Notes: generated by a model from the letters alone, not told the origin. A stretch of DNA of 64,000 nt from Acidobacteriota bacterium (GCA_029263315.1 JAJCXR010000054.1:372001-436000), one strand, 5' to 3'; positions 51,171 to 60,030 are shown, numbered from the stretch's first letter. Numbers and translations are program-made.

Positions 51171-53564
51171 ATGCGAATTCTCAGCATGCCGTCTTTCAAG
51201 CATCCCTCGCCGCGACGCCGTGGCTCCAGCTTCGCCCTACGCTCTTGCCTCTTCCTGTGTCTCTTCGCGTGTCTCTTCGCGTGTCTCTTCGCGTCTCTCT
51301 TTCCAACCGGCCTCTCCGCCCAAGAGGGTGCCACGTCTCAGAAAGGCTCCATCGTCGGAAACGTCACCCCACCCCATGATCACGACATGGTGCTGGCCAC
51401 CGCCCGTATCGCCGAGCTCGCCCTCAAGGTCGATATCCGGCCCGACGGCTCTTTCCTCTTCACCGGGGTCCAGCCGGGCACCTACGTTCTCGAAGTGCGG
51501 GTTCCCAGCATCGGCGCCACCGCCGAGCGGGTGACGGTGCAGGCCGGACAGACTTCAACCCTCGAGATCGTCCTTCAGCCCGGCAGCCACTTCGACGAAA
51601 TCCTCGTCACCGCCTCGCCGAACAACCGCAGCAGTCTCGATCTGGCCACCCCCACCACCAGTCTGGACGGTGACGAGCTGACCCTGCGTTTGCAGTCGAG
51701 CCTGGGGGAGACCCTTTCTCAGGAGGCGGGCATCAGCTCGACCTTCTTCGGGCCGGGGGCCAGCCGTCCTATCATCCGTGGCCTCGGCGGCGATCGGGTG
51801 CGCATATTGGAAAGCGGCGTCGGCAGCGGTGACGCTTCCGGGGTGAGCGCCGACCACGCGGTCAGCGTTGATCCCGGTCAGGCGGAGCGCATCGAGGTGC
51901 TGCGCGGACCGGCGACCCTGCTCTATGGTTCCAGCGCCGTCGGCGGCGTGGTCAACGTCATCGACGAGCGCATTCCCACCCACCGTGCCACCGGGCTGAC
52001 CGGCGATGTGACCCTGCAGGGCAGCAGCGTCGACGAAGGTCGCAGCACCTCCATCAACCTCAACGGCGGCAGCGGCCGTTGGGCCTGGCACGTCGACGGT
52101 ACCCACCGCCAAACCGACGACTACGAGGTCCCCGGGTTCGCCAGCTTGCAGGAAGAAGAGGAGCACGACGCAGAGGAAGACGTGGAGGAGGGCTTGGTCC
52201 CCAATTCCGACATCGAGTCGCAGGGGGCGAGGGTTGGTTTCACCTATTTTGGCGTCAACGGCTTCCTCGGCCTGTCGGTGGGTGGCTTCGAAAGCGACTA
52301 TGGTTTACCCAGCGGCCTCGGCCACGGCCATCAAGAGACCGAAGGAGAGGAGGAAGAGGGCGAAGATGACGAAGAAGCCGTGCGCATCGACATGCAACAG
52401 CGGCGCATCGACCTCAAGGGCGAGATCACCCGTCCGTTCTCGATATTTCGCGGTCTGCGCCTGCGGGTCGGCAGCACCGACTACGAGCACGCGGAGCTGG
52501 AAGGTGAGGAAGTGGGCACCCTGTTTTTCAATGACTCCCTCGAAGGTCGCCTCGAGCTGGTGCAAAAAAGTCGCCAGCTGAGCAGCAGCACAGGCCTCAA
52601 CGGCACCTTGGGCCTGCAATACTTTGAGCGTGACTTCGAAGCGGTGGGCGACGAGGCGTTTCTGCCGCCCACCCACACCGAGCGCTGGGCTCTTTTCACC
52701 TTGCAAGAAATCTCGACGGGTCCCCTTCTCTGGCAACTCGGCGCTCGCTTCGAGAGTCAACACACCGACCCCGATGGCGTGGCGTCCAGGGCCCGTTCCC
52801 ACGAGGGTTTGAGCGCCTCCCTGGGCTTGGTCTGGAAAGCCAACGATATCTTCTCCATCGGCACGTCGGTGTCCCGTTCGGTCAAGCTACCAGCCCCCGA
52901 GGAGCTCTACTCCGACGGTTTGCACGTCGCCACCCAAGCCTTCGAGATCGGCAACCAAGACCTCGAAGAGGAGGTCGGTAACGGGCTTGATCTATCCTTC
53001 CGCCTGGAAACCAAGGGCCTCTCCGGCGAGCTCACCCTCTTCCACCAGAGCTTCGACGATTTCATTTTTCAAGCCTTCACCGGTGGCGAGGAGGAGGGCT
53101 TTCCGGTGGTGCTCTACAGCCAACAGGATGCCACCCTCGAAGGCATCGAGCTACAGGCCCGCGTCGAGTTGGTCGAGCACCAGGGCCACCACCTACATCT
53201 GCGGCTGGTGGGCGACGTGGTGGACGCCGAGCTCGATCAAGGGGGCGGCAACCTGCCCCGCATTCCCCCCTTGCGCCTGGGGGGCGGCTTGCACTACCAC
53301 AGTGAGAGCTGGAATGCCTCCGCCGAGGTGCAGTGGGTGGACGAGCAAGACGATGTGGCCCGCAACGAAACCCCCACCGAGGGTTATACCTTGGTCAACG
53401 CCAGCTTGGGCTACCGACTGCTGCTCAAGCAGCAAATCATCGATTTGCTGCTCCGGGGTCGTAACCTGGGCGACGAAGAGGCCCGCAGCCATACGTCGTT
53501 CCTGAAGAGTATCGCCCCCTTACCGGGCCGTGATCTCAGCCTGACGGTCAAACTGTTGTTCTAA
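51171..53564 (+). CDS. TonB-dependent outer-membrane receptor with acidic/His loops, probably for metal
   Basis: A 797-residue receptor. AAGGAA precedes the ATG. After a long signal peptide comes a carboxypeptidase-regulatory-like domain (VDIRPDGSFLFTGVQPGTYVLEV), a TonB box (DEILVTASP), the plug (RVRILESGVGSGDASG, EVLRGPATLLYGSSAVGGVVN) and a beta-barrel ending in an aromatic (VKLLF). Two extracellular stretches are very acidic and one starts with GHGH (residues ~325-345 and ~385-405), as in zinc receptors such as ZnuD. With the adjacent His/Cys-rich protein, uptake of zinc or another transition metal is inferred. The stop lies inside a 20-bp tandem repeat. Confidence 0.85.
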   Translation: MRILSMPSFKHPSPRRRGSSFALRSCLFLCLFACLFACLFASLFPTGLSAQEGATSQKGSIVGNVTPPHDHDMVLATARIAELALKVDIRPDGSFLFTGVQPGTYVLEVRVPSIGATAERVTVQAGQTSTLEIVLQPGSHFDEILVTASPNNRSSLDLATPTTSLDGDELTLRLQSSLGETLSQEAGISSTFFGPGASRPIIRGLGGDRVRILESGVGSGDASGVSADHAVSVDPGQAERIEVLRGPATLLYGSSAVGGVVNVIDERIPTHRATGLTGDVTLQGSSVDEGRSTSINLNGGSGRWAWHVDGTHRQTDDYEVPGFASLQEEEEHDAEEDVEEGLVPNSDIESQGARVGFTYFGVNGFLGLSVGGFESDYGLPSGLGHGHQETEGEEEEGEDDEEAVRIDMQQRRIDLKGEITRPFSIFRGLRLRVGSTDYEHAELEGEEVGTLFFNDSLEGRLELVQKSRQLSSSTGLNGTLGLQYFERDFEAVGDEAFLPPTHTERWALFTLQEISTGPLLWQLGARFESQHTDPDGVASRARSHEGLSASLGLVWKANDIFSIGTSVSRSVKLPAPEELYSDGLHVATQAFEIGNQDLEEEVGNGLDLSFRLETKGLSGELTLFHQSFDDFIFQAFTGGEEEGFPVVLYSQQDATLEGIELQARVELVEHQGHHLHLRLVGDVVDAELDQGGGNLPRIPPLRLGGGLHYHSESWNASAEVQWVDEQDDVARNETPTEGYTLVNASLGYRLLLKQQIIDLLLRGRNLGDEEARSHTSFLKSIAPLPGRDLSLTVKLLF
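51258..51293 (+). repeat. 12-bp tandem repeat in signal-peptide codons, 3 perfect units
   Basis: TGTCTCTTCGCG repeats three times and encodes CLFA units in the hydrophobic core of the receptor's signal peptide, lengthening it. Confidence 0.85.
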
Positions 53565-53650
53565 CGGTGAAGCTGTTGCTCCGCCGGGGGAGCTGTTGCT
53601 CCGCCGGGGGAGTTGTTGCTCAGACGGTCGAGTTGTTGTTCAGGCGGGGC
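53551..53650 (+). repeat. 20-bp tandem repeat, 5 units, spanning a stop codon
   Basis: Five units run in exact 20-bp register from 53551: consensus AGYTGTTGYTCxGxCGGxGG. Units 2 and 3 are identical; 1, 4 and 5 diverge. Unit 1 includes the last codons and TAA of the receptor gene; the rest fill the gap to the next gene. The period is not a multiple of three, so the array is non-coding. Confidence 0.85.
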
Positions 53651-53693
53651 TCGGGTAGGCTCGTCGGCTCCACCAGCCCTTTACGAGGTCATC

Positions 53694-55436
53694 TTGATCA
53701 AGACATCCCACCACATCCCCTCCCTTTGTCTCCTCTCGCTGGCCCTCAGCTCTTGGGCGACACCCGTTGCCGCTGGGGATTGGTTTGTCGATGTGGCCTC
53801 GAAGGTGGGCATCGATTTCCAACACCAGGACGCCCGTTTCGGCGCCAAGTACTACATCGAAACGGCGGCCAGCGGTGGCGGTTGGATCGACTACGATGAC
53901 GACGGTGATCTCGATCTCTACTTGATCAACGGCGCCGCGACGCCGGGATCTTCGCTCACCGGCACAGCGCGCAACCATCTCTACGAAAACCGCGGCGGCC
54001 GTTTTGTCGATGTCACCGCCGCGGCGGGGGTTGGCGATACCGGCTACGGCATGGGATTTTGCGTCGGCGATGTCGACGGCGATGGCCGGCTCGACTTCCT
54101 GGTCACCAACTACGGCCCCGACCGCCTCTACCGTCAGCGGCCCGACGGCACTTTCGAGGACGTGGCCCCTCGCCTCGGCGTGGCGGATGAACGTTGGGGG
54201 GCCAGCTGTGCCTTCGCCGACCTCGATGCCGACGGCGATCTCGACCTCTACGTCACCCACTATGTGGACTTCGCCTTCGAGCGCAATCCCTTCTGTGGCG
54301 ACCGAGCTCGAGACCTGCGAGCCTACTGCCGTCCTGAAGCCTTCGCCGGAGTCACCGATTCCCTGTTCATCCAGCAGCAGGACGGCACTTTCGTCGATCA
54401 GGCGAAGGCCCGCGGCATCGCCGAAGGGGTGCACGAAAAGGGTTTTGGGGTGGTCGCTTCGGATATCGACAACGACGGTGATACCGATCTCTACGTCGCC
54501 AACGACGGCACCATGAACCGCCTCTATGTCAACGACGGCAGCGGCCATTTCGAGGATCAAGCGTTGTTCTCCGGCACCGGCCTCAGCCATTTGGGGGCCG
54601 CCGAATCCGGCATGGGGGTCGACCTAGGGGACGCCGACGGCGACGGTCGGCTCGATCTCATGGTCACCAACTATTCGATGGAGACCAATACCCTCTACCG
54701 CAATGGCGGGGCATTGCTGTTCGACGATGTGACGCAGAAGAGCGGTCTCGGAGAGCCCTCCTACAAGCATGTCGGCTGGGGCGTCCAGTTCTTCGACTAT
54801 GACAACGACGGCGATTTGGATGTGGCGGTGGCCAACGGCCATGCCGTCGACAACATCGAAGTCTTCGAGGCCGGCCTGCACTATCGTCAGCCCAACCAGC
54901 TCTACGAGAATACCGGCGGCGGTGTCTTCCGCGAGGTCAGCGCCCAAGCCGGCAAGGCCTTGCAAGTCGCCAAGGTCAGCCGTGGCCTGGCGGTCGGCGA
55001 CTACGACAACGACGGTCGCCTCGACCTGATGATCACCAATACCAACGAAGGCATCGACCTACTGCACAACCGGGTCGACAAGGGCCATCACTGGCTGGGG
55101 GTGAAGCTGGTGGGCCCCAAGGCCAATCGGGCGGCCATCGGCGCCCGCGTCACCTTGATCCGCGGTGACCGGCGCTGGCTGCGGGAGGTGCGCAGCGGCG
55201 GCAGCTTCATGGCCCAGTCCGATCTGCGCTTGCACTTCGGATTGGGCCCTTCGGAAGAGCCCGTTGAGCTCGACATCCAATGGCCCGACGGTACCCGGCA
55301 AAAAGCACGAAGTGAGCAGCTCGACCGCTACTGGAGCATCGACTACGCCCCGTCGACGCCCCCCAAGACATCGCCCAAGACAGCGCTCGAGAACCGCCAG
55401 ACTCCGAAAAAGCCGTCGTCGCCCGAGGGGTCATAA
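53694..55436 (+). CDS. FG-GAP/ASPIC-UnbV (CRTAC1-like) exported protein
   Basis: About 580 residues. The start is read as TTG at 53694, 5 nt after GAGG; it gives a signal peptide (SLCLLSLALSSW, cleavage near VAA-GD), and the frame upstream runs into repeats. At least seven FG-GAP/VCBS units follow (DYDDDGDLDLYLI, DVDGDGRLDFLVT, DIDNDGDTDLYVA and others), then the ASPIC/UnbV domain (GARVTLIRGDRRW, SGGSFMAQSDLRLHFGLG). Mature domain order matches the protein at 48123 but without the TPR part. It may be co-transcribed with the receptor gene 130 bp upstream. Confidence 0.88.
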   Translation: MIKTSHHIPSLCLLSLALSSWATPVAAGDWFVDVASKVGIDFQHQDARFGAKYYIETAASGGGWIDYDDDGDLDLYLINGAATPGSSLTGTARNHLYENRGGRFVDVTAAAGVGDTGYGMGFCVGDVDGDGRLDFLVTNYGPDRLYRQRPDGTFEDVAPRLGVADERWGASCAFADLDADGDLDLYVTHYVDFAFERNPFCGDRARDLRAYCRPEAFAGVTDSLFIQQQDGTFVDQAKARGIAEGVHEKGFGVVASDIDNDGDTDLYVANDGTMNRLYVNDGSGHFEDQALFSGTGLSHLGAAESGMGVDLGDADGDGRLDLMVTNYSMETNTLYRNGGALLFDDVTQKSGLGEPSYKHVGWGVQFFDYDNDGDLDVAVANGHAVDNIEVFEAGLHYRQPNQLYENTGGGVFREVSAQAGKALQVAKVSRGLAVGDYDNDGRLDLMITNTNEGIDLLHNRVDKGHHWLGVKLVGPKANRAAIGARVTLIRGDRRWLREVRSGGSFMAQSDLRLHFGLGPSEEPVELDIQWPDGTRQKARSEQLDRYWSIDYAPSTPPKTSPKTALENRQTPKKPSSPEGS

Positions 55437-55468
55437 CCTGTGATTGAAGGCTCATGGGGCGATATTGT

Positions 55469-55507
55469 GGCCCGGAGAATGGCGGCCGAGGGATGATTTT
55501 CCGGGCC
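55469..55507. promoter_or_regulatory. 8-bp inverted repeat upstream of the XRE-TPR gene
   Basis: GGCCCGGA and TCCGGGCC are perfect complements separated by 23 nt. No T-run follows. It lies ~85 bp before the ATG at 55593; an operator or leader hairpin is possible. Confidence 0.3.
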
Positions 55508-55592
55508 GCGGAGCTCTCCGAAACCCAGCGTCTGCACTCCAAGGTGACGAGAGGTTTGGAGCTTTGGACCCGAATCGGGTAAACTTAGCGCG

Positions 55593-56900
55593 ATGGCAGT
55601 CCAATCGGCGATTCAAAAACTCCAAGACGAGCTGCAAAGGCGCTTTCGCATCGCCGGCCGCGGCTCTGTCACCCATGTGCAGGAGAAGCTGCAACTCGGT
55701 AGCGGCTACTTTCGGGACCTACGGCGTCCTGAACGTCAGCGGCTCGATTTGCGCGTCTTGCTGGGTGCCCTGGAGATTCTGGAGGTGGAAACCTCCGAGT
55801 TTTTCGCCTCGATCTTTGGTCCGTCCAACCCCGTCGACAGCTTCCTGAGTGAAGTCGCGGAGCTGCAGCGCAAGATGCGGCGCCTACCGCAGATTCTGCG
55901 CGCCTTGGAGTCCCGACGGAAGCTCGGTGAAGAAGGCAAGATCCTCGACACGCAAGTCCTCGATCACCTCGACGGTTTGCGGCGCAGCAATCCGGGTCAG
56001 GCCATGCGCGAGTGCCGCGAAGCGATGACCCAGGCCCACATCAGCCAACTGCCACGCATCTTGGGCTCCTATGCTTCGGCTTGCCGCGCCGCCTCCCGCT
56101 TCAAAGAAGCCTGTGTCGTTGCCGCAAAGGCCCTGCGCCTGGCCGTCGAGCAAGATGATCTCAGCATGCAGGCCGACATCATCCAACGTATCGCCTACAT
56201 TGTGGCCACCGACGGCGATCAGGAAAGAGCCCTGCTCATCCTGGAGAAGGCGACGCTCCTCTACGCCCGGCTGGCAGATACGGCCCGCATCGGCCAGACA
56301 CTGGTCGACCAAGGCGTCTTCAGTGGCTATCAAGGACAACCGGAGCGAGCCATCGAGCTCTTCAAGACCGCCCTGACCTTGATTCCCGAAGACGCCGTCG
56401 GCAATCTGGAGGCGGCCCGGGTCAGCGCTCAGTTCAATCTGGCGGTCACCAGTATGAACCTTGGGAGGCTGGAGGACGCCCAGAAATACGCCGCCGAAGC
56501 GCGGCAAGGCATGGCCAGTCAGGGATTGGTTGCCGTCGGTAAGGCGATGTGGTTGCAGGCGGAAGTCGCCAAGGCTCAAGGAGACAGTGAGCGGGCGGAA
56601 ACCCTGCTCTCCGAAACCGTCGAGATTTTCCGCGATTTTGAGCCATTGACCGCCAGTATCGTCGCCGTCGATCTAGTGCGTTGGCAGTTGGAGATCGGCA
56701 AGGCCGTCGCCGCCTACGCCACAGCCAAAGCCATGATTTCTTTGCTCAAACCCCTCGAATCCAATCGTCTCGCCAGTGCGGCCATCACCGAAATGGTGCG
56801 CTGTGCCTTGGCCGGACAGGGCCTGACCAGTCGACTTCTCGACGGCATCACTTCGGGTCTCGAAAAAGCAAGCTCCAGCAAAACGACCCGCAAGCGCTAG
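55593..56900 (+). CDS. XRE-like HTH plus TPR regulator
   Basis: A 435-residue protein. Residues ~20-75 (VTHVQEKLQLGSGYFRDLRR, then LLGALEILEVETSEFFASIFG) form an XRE-like helix-turn-helix. The rest is a solenoid of TPR-type helical pairs (YASACRAASRFKEACVVAAKAL, AIELFKTAL, AQFNLAVTSMNLGRLEDAQKYA). This order resembles peptide-sensing RRNPP regulators of Firmicutes, but also many Acidobacteriota proteins of unknown role. The next gene, convergent on the minus strand, encodes a small exported protein. DNA-binding regulation is inferred. Confidence 0.75.
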   Translation: MAVQSAIQKLQDELQRRFRIAGRGSVTHVQEKLQLGSGYFRDLRRPERQRLDLRVLLGALEILEVETSEFFASIFGPSNPVDSFLSEVAELQRKMRRLPQILRALESRRKLGEEGKILDTQVLDHLDGLRRSNPGQAMRECREAMTQAHISQLPRILGSYASACRAASRFKEACVVAAKALRLAVEQDDLSMQADIIQRIAYIVATDGDQERALLILEKATLLYARLADTARIGQTLVDQGVFSGYQGQPERAIELFKTALTLIPEDAVGNLEAARVSAQFNLAVTSMNLGRLEDAQKYAAEARQGMASQGLVAVGKAMWLQAEVAKAQGDSERAETLLSETVEIFRDFEPLTASIVAVDLVRWQLEIGKAVAAYATAKAMISLLKPLESNRLASAAITEMVRCALAGQGLTSRLLDGITSGLEKASSSKTTRKR

Positions 56901-57329
56901 CCGTTCCGCCTCCTCTTCTCGACTTTTTCCCCTCCAGCAGCAACTCCCTGGACGCTCGGCAAGGCCCGTGGCGTCGGCCATCGGTATGCCCTGCTCAGTT
57001 GTTCCAGCCCCCCAAAGAGGCGACCCCGCCTCTCCCCGCCACGGAACCCTGGACACACGGAGCCCGTGACACCGTCGCGCACGGTGACCTTCAACGACGT
57101 CGAGGTGGTGGAGTTTTCGAGGCCGAAATCCCAGCGACCAGAAAAAAACATCAGGAGCCCCGCGATCACTCGCAGGGCTACCTGGATACTCAAATCGTCG
57201 ACCCTTCGATGGCTCCAGAAAGCCGACGATGCGCTCAGGCCTCACACGCTCTCACTCCCCCCCTGACGCTACACTGCTGGAATGGATGACGGCGCCTTCC
57301 CAGGTTGATCAGCCGCTGCCAACTGACGA
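56901..57329. other. Intergenic region, no supported gene
   Basis: About 430 bp between two convergent genes. Frames up to ~98 codons exist on both strands but overlap each other and show no signal, ribosome-binding site or known domain. No terminator with a T-run is evident. Possibly decayed sequence. Confidence 0.5.
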
Positions 57330-57587
57330 CTAGCCACTGGGCTCGAGCATGGGCCCGAACTCATTGCTCGGCGGATCGACGGGATCTTCTTCGGGCGAGG
57401 ACTGGTTGTCATCCGTCGTGTCTCCGGCGGCGTCCTTGTCGAACAGTGAGTAGAAAACTTCCCTCAGATGGTCCAGCACTAAGGAGAAAACTCCGTCCTT
57501 TTCAACCGTAAAGGTGTCTTGGGCAGTCGCAGGCACGGAGATGATGAGAGTGATAACCAGGGCGAGAGTGAGAGTCACGTGACGCAT
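57330..57587 (-). CDS. Small exported protein of unknown function
   Basis: An 85-residue protein with an excellent Shine-Dalgarno (AAGGAGG, 6 nt before ATG) and a signal peptide (MRHVTLTLALVITLIISVPATA-QD). The ~60-residue mature part starts TFTVEKDGVFSLVLDHLREVF and ends in an acidic, Pro-rich tail. Two hairpins lie upstream (57613-57630 and 57708-57744). It faces the XRE-TPR gene. No family recognised. Confidence 0.75.
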   Translation of the reverse strand: MRHVTLTLALVITLIISVPATAQDTFTVEKDGVFSLVLDHLREVFYSLFDKDAAGDTTDDNQSSPEEDPVDPPSNEFGPMLEPSG

Positions 57588-57612
57588 AGGACCTCCTTGA
57601 CAGGGTCACTTT

Positions 57613-57630
57613 GACGGCGAAATTGCCGTC
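57613..57630 (-). promoter_or_regulatory. Hairpin in the leader of the small exported protein gene
   Basis: GACGGC and GCCGTC form a perfect 6-bp stem with a 6-nt AT-rich loop, ~25 nt before the start codon and just upstream of its Shine-Dalgarno. Confidence 0.4.
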
Positions 57631-57707
57631 TCCTTCCCTATCGTTTGCTCTTAAGCTATCGCTGTTTGTGCTTAACGCGGGCTTCCTGCCTCGACAGGAC
57701 CAATCTG

Positions 57708-57744
57708 GTAGAGATTTCTCGAATTTACCCAGTGAAATCTCTAC
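57708..57744. promoter_or_regulatory. Perfect 11-bp inverted repeat
   Basis: GTAGAGATTTC and GAAATCTCTAC are exact complements around a 15-nt centre, in an AT-rich stretch between the aminotransferase stop (57807) and the small exported protein gene. TTTT follows on the plus strand. It may be an operator for the small gene or the terminator region of the aminotransferase gene. Confidence 0.5.
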
Positions 57745-57806
57745 TTTTGAGCAAGGCTATCTCTATTTTACAGTGTCTCTGAAACGGCCATGGCCCGAGA
57801 GGGGAG

Positions 57807-58979
57807 TCAAACGGGCAGAATCCGGCGGATTCTCTCAAAGGCTTGCTTCAGATCATCTTCATGACATGCAAAGGAAAACCGAAGATGCTGATCCTCGCCG
57901 AATGCTGCCCCGGGCACACAGGCGACTCCTGCTTTGTGCAAAAGATATTCTGCCCAGAGAACAGATCCGTGGCGTCCTTCCGAAAAGCAGTCAGAGATAT
58001 TTGGAAATGCGTAAAAGGCTCCGGCCGGAGCTCGGCATGAAAAACCCGGCAGGGCATGCAGAGCGTCCACCGTCAAACGTCGACGTTGCTCGAACGAGCT
58101 CACCATGCGATCGACATCCGCCTGGGCGTCTTGCAACGCCGCCAAGGCGCCGGACATGGCGAATGAGGTGACATTGGACGTCAAATGGCTCTGCAGGGCA
58201 GCGATCTTCTCTATCAAGGCCGCGGGACCCACAACCCAGCCGACGCGCCATCCGGTCATCGAATAGGTCTTCGAAAAGGAGCTCACCACCGTCACCGTTT
58301 CAGGAAACGCAGCGCTCCAAGCCGCAGCGCTGACATGCCTTCGACCGTCATAGACAAAATGCTCGTAGGTCTCGTCACTGACCAAAACAATGCCCCGCTC
58401 GGCGCAGGCTTCTACCAAGCGGCCCATGTCGTCCCCGTCCATACAACCACCGGTGGGATTAGACGGCGAGTTGATCAGCACGAGGCGCGTATTGGGCCGT
58501 ATCGCTGCGATCAGAGGAGCCGCCCGCAGCCGAAAACCGTCGGCAGCCGCCATCGGCACCTCGATGGGCTGAGCACCGGCAAATCGAATCTGCTCGCCGA
58601 AGCTCACCCAGGAGGGTGTGGGCAAGACGGCCGAATCCCCGTCGTCCAACAACGTCTGCATGAGCTGAAAGAGGGCCGCCTTGGCGCCGACCGTGATCAC
58701 CGTATTCGACTCTTGCCACTCGGCCCCGTGCAGCGAGCGGTAGCGCCCGGCGACGGCCCGGCGTAGATCCGGAATCCCCGAAGAGGCCGTATAGCGGGTG
58801 AACCCGGCGTCCAGCGCCCGCTGTGCCGCCTTGACCGCTACCGCCGGCGACGGCACATCCGGCTGCCCGACACTGAGGTCGATGATGTCTTTTCCTCGGG
58901 CCTTCAGCTCGCTGGCCAGGGCCATGATCCGGGCCGTCGAGGACCCCCTCAGGTCGTTGCTTCGTCGGGAGAATCGCAT
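57807..58979 (-). CDS. Pyridoxal-phosphate-dependent aminotransferase, class I/II
   Basis: About 390 residues with the type-I aminotransferase fold: IDLSVGQPDVPSP near the N-terminus, NSPSNPTG, SDETYEHF, and the PLP lysine in SSFSKTYSMTGWRVGW; the C-terminal Arg-bearing LRFSFAC is present. The likely reaction is aspartate- or related amino-acid transamination with 2-oxoglutarate; the donor cannot be fixed. ATG at 58979 fits the family start (MRFSRRSNDLRGS); an ATG 18 bp upstream is also in frame and neither has a good ribosome-binding site. Divergent from the thioredoxin gene. Confidence 0.88.
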   Translation of the reverse strand: MRFSRRSNDLRGSSTARIMALASELKARGKDIIDLSVGQPDVPSPAVAVKAAQRALDAGFTRYTASSGIPDLRRAVAGRYRSLHGAEWQESNTVITVGAKAALFQLMQTLLDDGDSAVLPTPSWVSFGEQIRFAGAQPIEVPMAAADGFRLRAAPLIAAIRPNTRLVLINSPSNPTGGCMDGDDMGRLVEACAERGIVLVSDETYEHFVYDGRRHVSAAAWSAAFPETVTVVSSFSKTYSMTGWRVGWVVGPAALIEKIAALQSHLTSNVTSFAMSGALAALQDAQADVDRMVSSFEQRRRLTVDALHALPGFSCRAPAGAFYAFPNISDCFSEGRHGSVLWAEYLLHKAGVACVPGAAFGEDQHLRFSFACHEDDLKQAFERIRRILPV

Positions 58980-59115
58980 GGCGGCGCATGGTATCATCGG
59001 CCCGGCCGTGGTTGCGGGGCTCCAGACTCCGCAGCCACTTCAGATCACCACCCAGGGACCCAGATCCACAGATCGAATCAACGGCGAGCTTGCATCTCCG
59101 CCCGAGCACACCACC

Positions 59116-60030
59116 ATGAAGAAACCACCCCACCTTTTGACCTCGCTGATCTTCCTTCTGGTCGCCAGCCTTACGGTCACCGCTGCGGTCGCCGAGGTCT
59201 CGGCATCGCCAGAGACGCCGGAGCTGGCCTGGCGGACCGATCTCCACGGGGCCGTCGAAGCCGCCCGACTAAGCAAGAGCTACATCCTCGTCGATCTGTT
59301 CGCCGAATGGTGCGGCTGGTGCCATACCCTCGAAGAGAAGGTTTTCACCCATCCCAACTTCAAGAAATACGTCGAGGCCAATGATCTCGTCCTGTTGCGG
59401 GTCGATACCGAAGATCGGGCCGAAGGGACTTGGCTGAAGGCTCGCTACGGAGCCCACAGCCTGCCGACAACCCTGATCTTGGACGCCGACCTGGTCAAGA
59501 TCGGGGCAGTCTCCGGATTTGCGCCGATGCCCACCTTTGTCGAGTACTTGCAAGAGCAGATGGACGGCTACGCCACCATCTTGAGCTTCTATGACAAGGT
59601 TCTGGCGAGCGACGATGCCGAGTTGCAAAAGAAATTGGCCACCGACCTCCACGGCAGGGGCGACGGCGTCCGGGCTGCCCGACTCTACCAACGCATTTTG
59701 GATCGTATTCAGCAGGGAACGGACGCAGAGGCGTGGCTGACCTACAACATGGCGGATGCCTTGCGCATGGGCCGCCACTACGAGTCCGCCAACCAGACGC
59801 TAGAGCTCGCCAATACCTTGGCGGTTCGCCTCGAGGACAACGAGCTGATGGAACGTATCGCTCTGCTCGCCACGCAGGTGGCCCAAGATCTCGGCGATTG
59901 CACCCGTGCCATGGCCACCTTGGAGCATTTCGTCAACTCTTTCCCCAAGAGCATTCACTCCCACGACGCTCGCCGCACCCTGCAAGCTATCCGCAAGGGT
60001 GAGGCGATGGAATGTACTCGAGGAGCCTGA
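59116..60030 (+). CDS. Exported thioredoxin-like protein
   Basis: A 304-residue protein with a signal peptide (LLTSLIFLLVASLTV, cleavage near AVA-EV). Residues ~40-150 are a thioredoxin fold with the redox CxxC as EWCGWCHTLEE and the cis-Pro as SLPTTLIL. The C-terminal half is helical and TPR-like. It should exchange disulfides in the periplasm, with electrons from the DsbD encoded 5 bp downstream. The start at 59116 is the ATG that begins the signal peptide; longer frames run into the divergent gene. Confidence 0.85.
   Translation: MKKPPHLLTSLIFLLVASLTVTAAVAEVSASPETPELAWRTDLHGAVEAARLSKSYILVDLFAEWCGWCHTLEEKVFTHPNFKKYVEANDLVLLRVDTEDRAEGTWLKARYGAHSLPTTLILDADLVKIGAVSGFAPMPTFVEYLQEQMDGYATILSFYDKVLASDDAELQKKLATDLHGRGDGVRAARLYQRILDRIQQGTDAEAWLTYNMADALRMGRHYESANQTLELANTLAVRLEDNELMERIALLATQVAQDLGDCTRAMATLEHFVNSFPKSIHSHDARRTLQAIRKGEAMECTRGA

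Noticed and set aside
53551..53650. CRISPR-like array
   Set aside because: The 20-bp units abut directly with no spacers and there are no cas genes; it is a simple tandem repeat.
56897..57193. 98-codon minus-strand frame between two convergent genes
   Set aside because: Begins with a hydrophobic stretch but lacks a ribosome-binding site and turns into low-complexity Arg/Gly sequence; it also overlaps the stop of the regulator gene.
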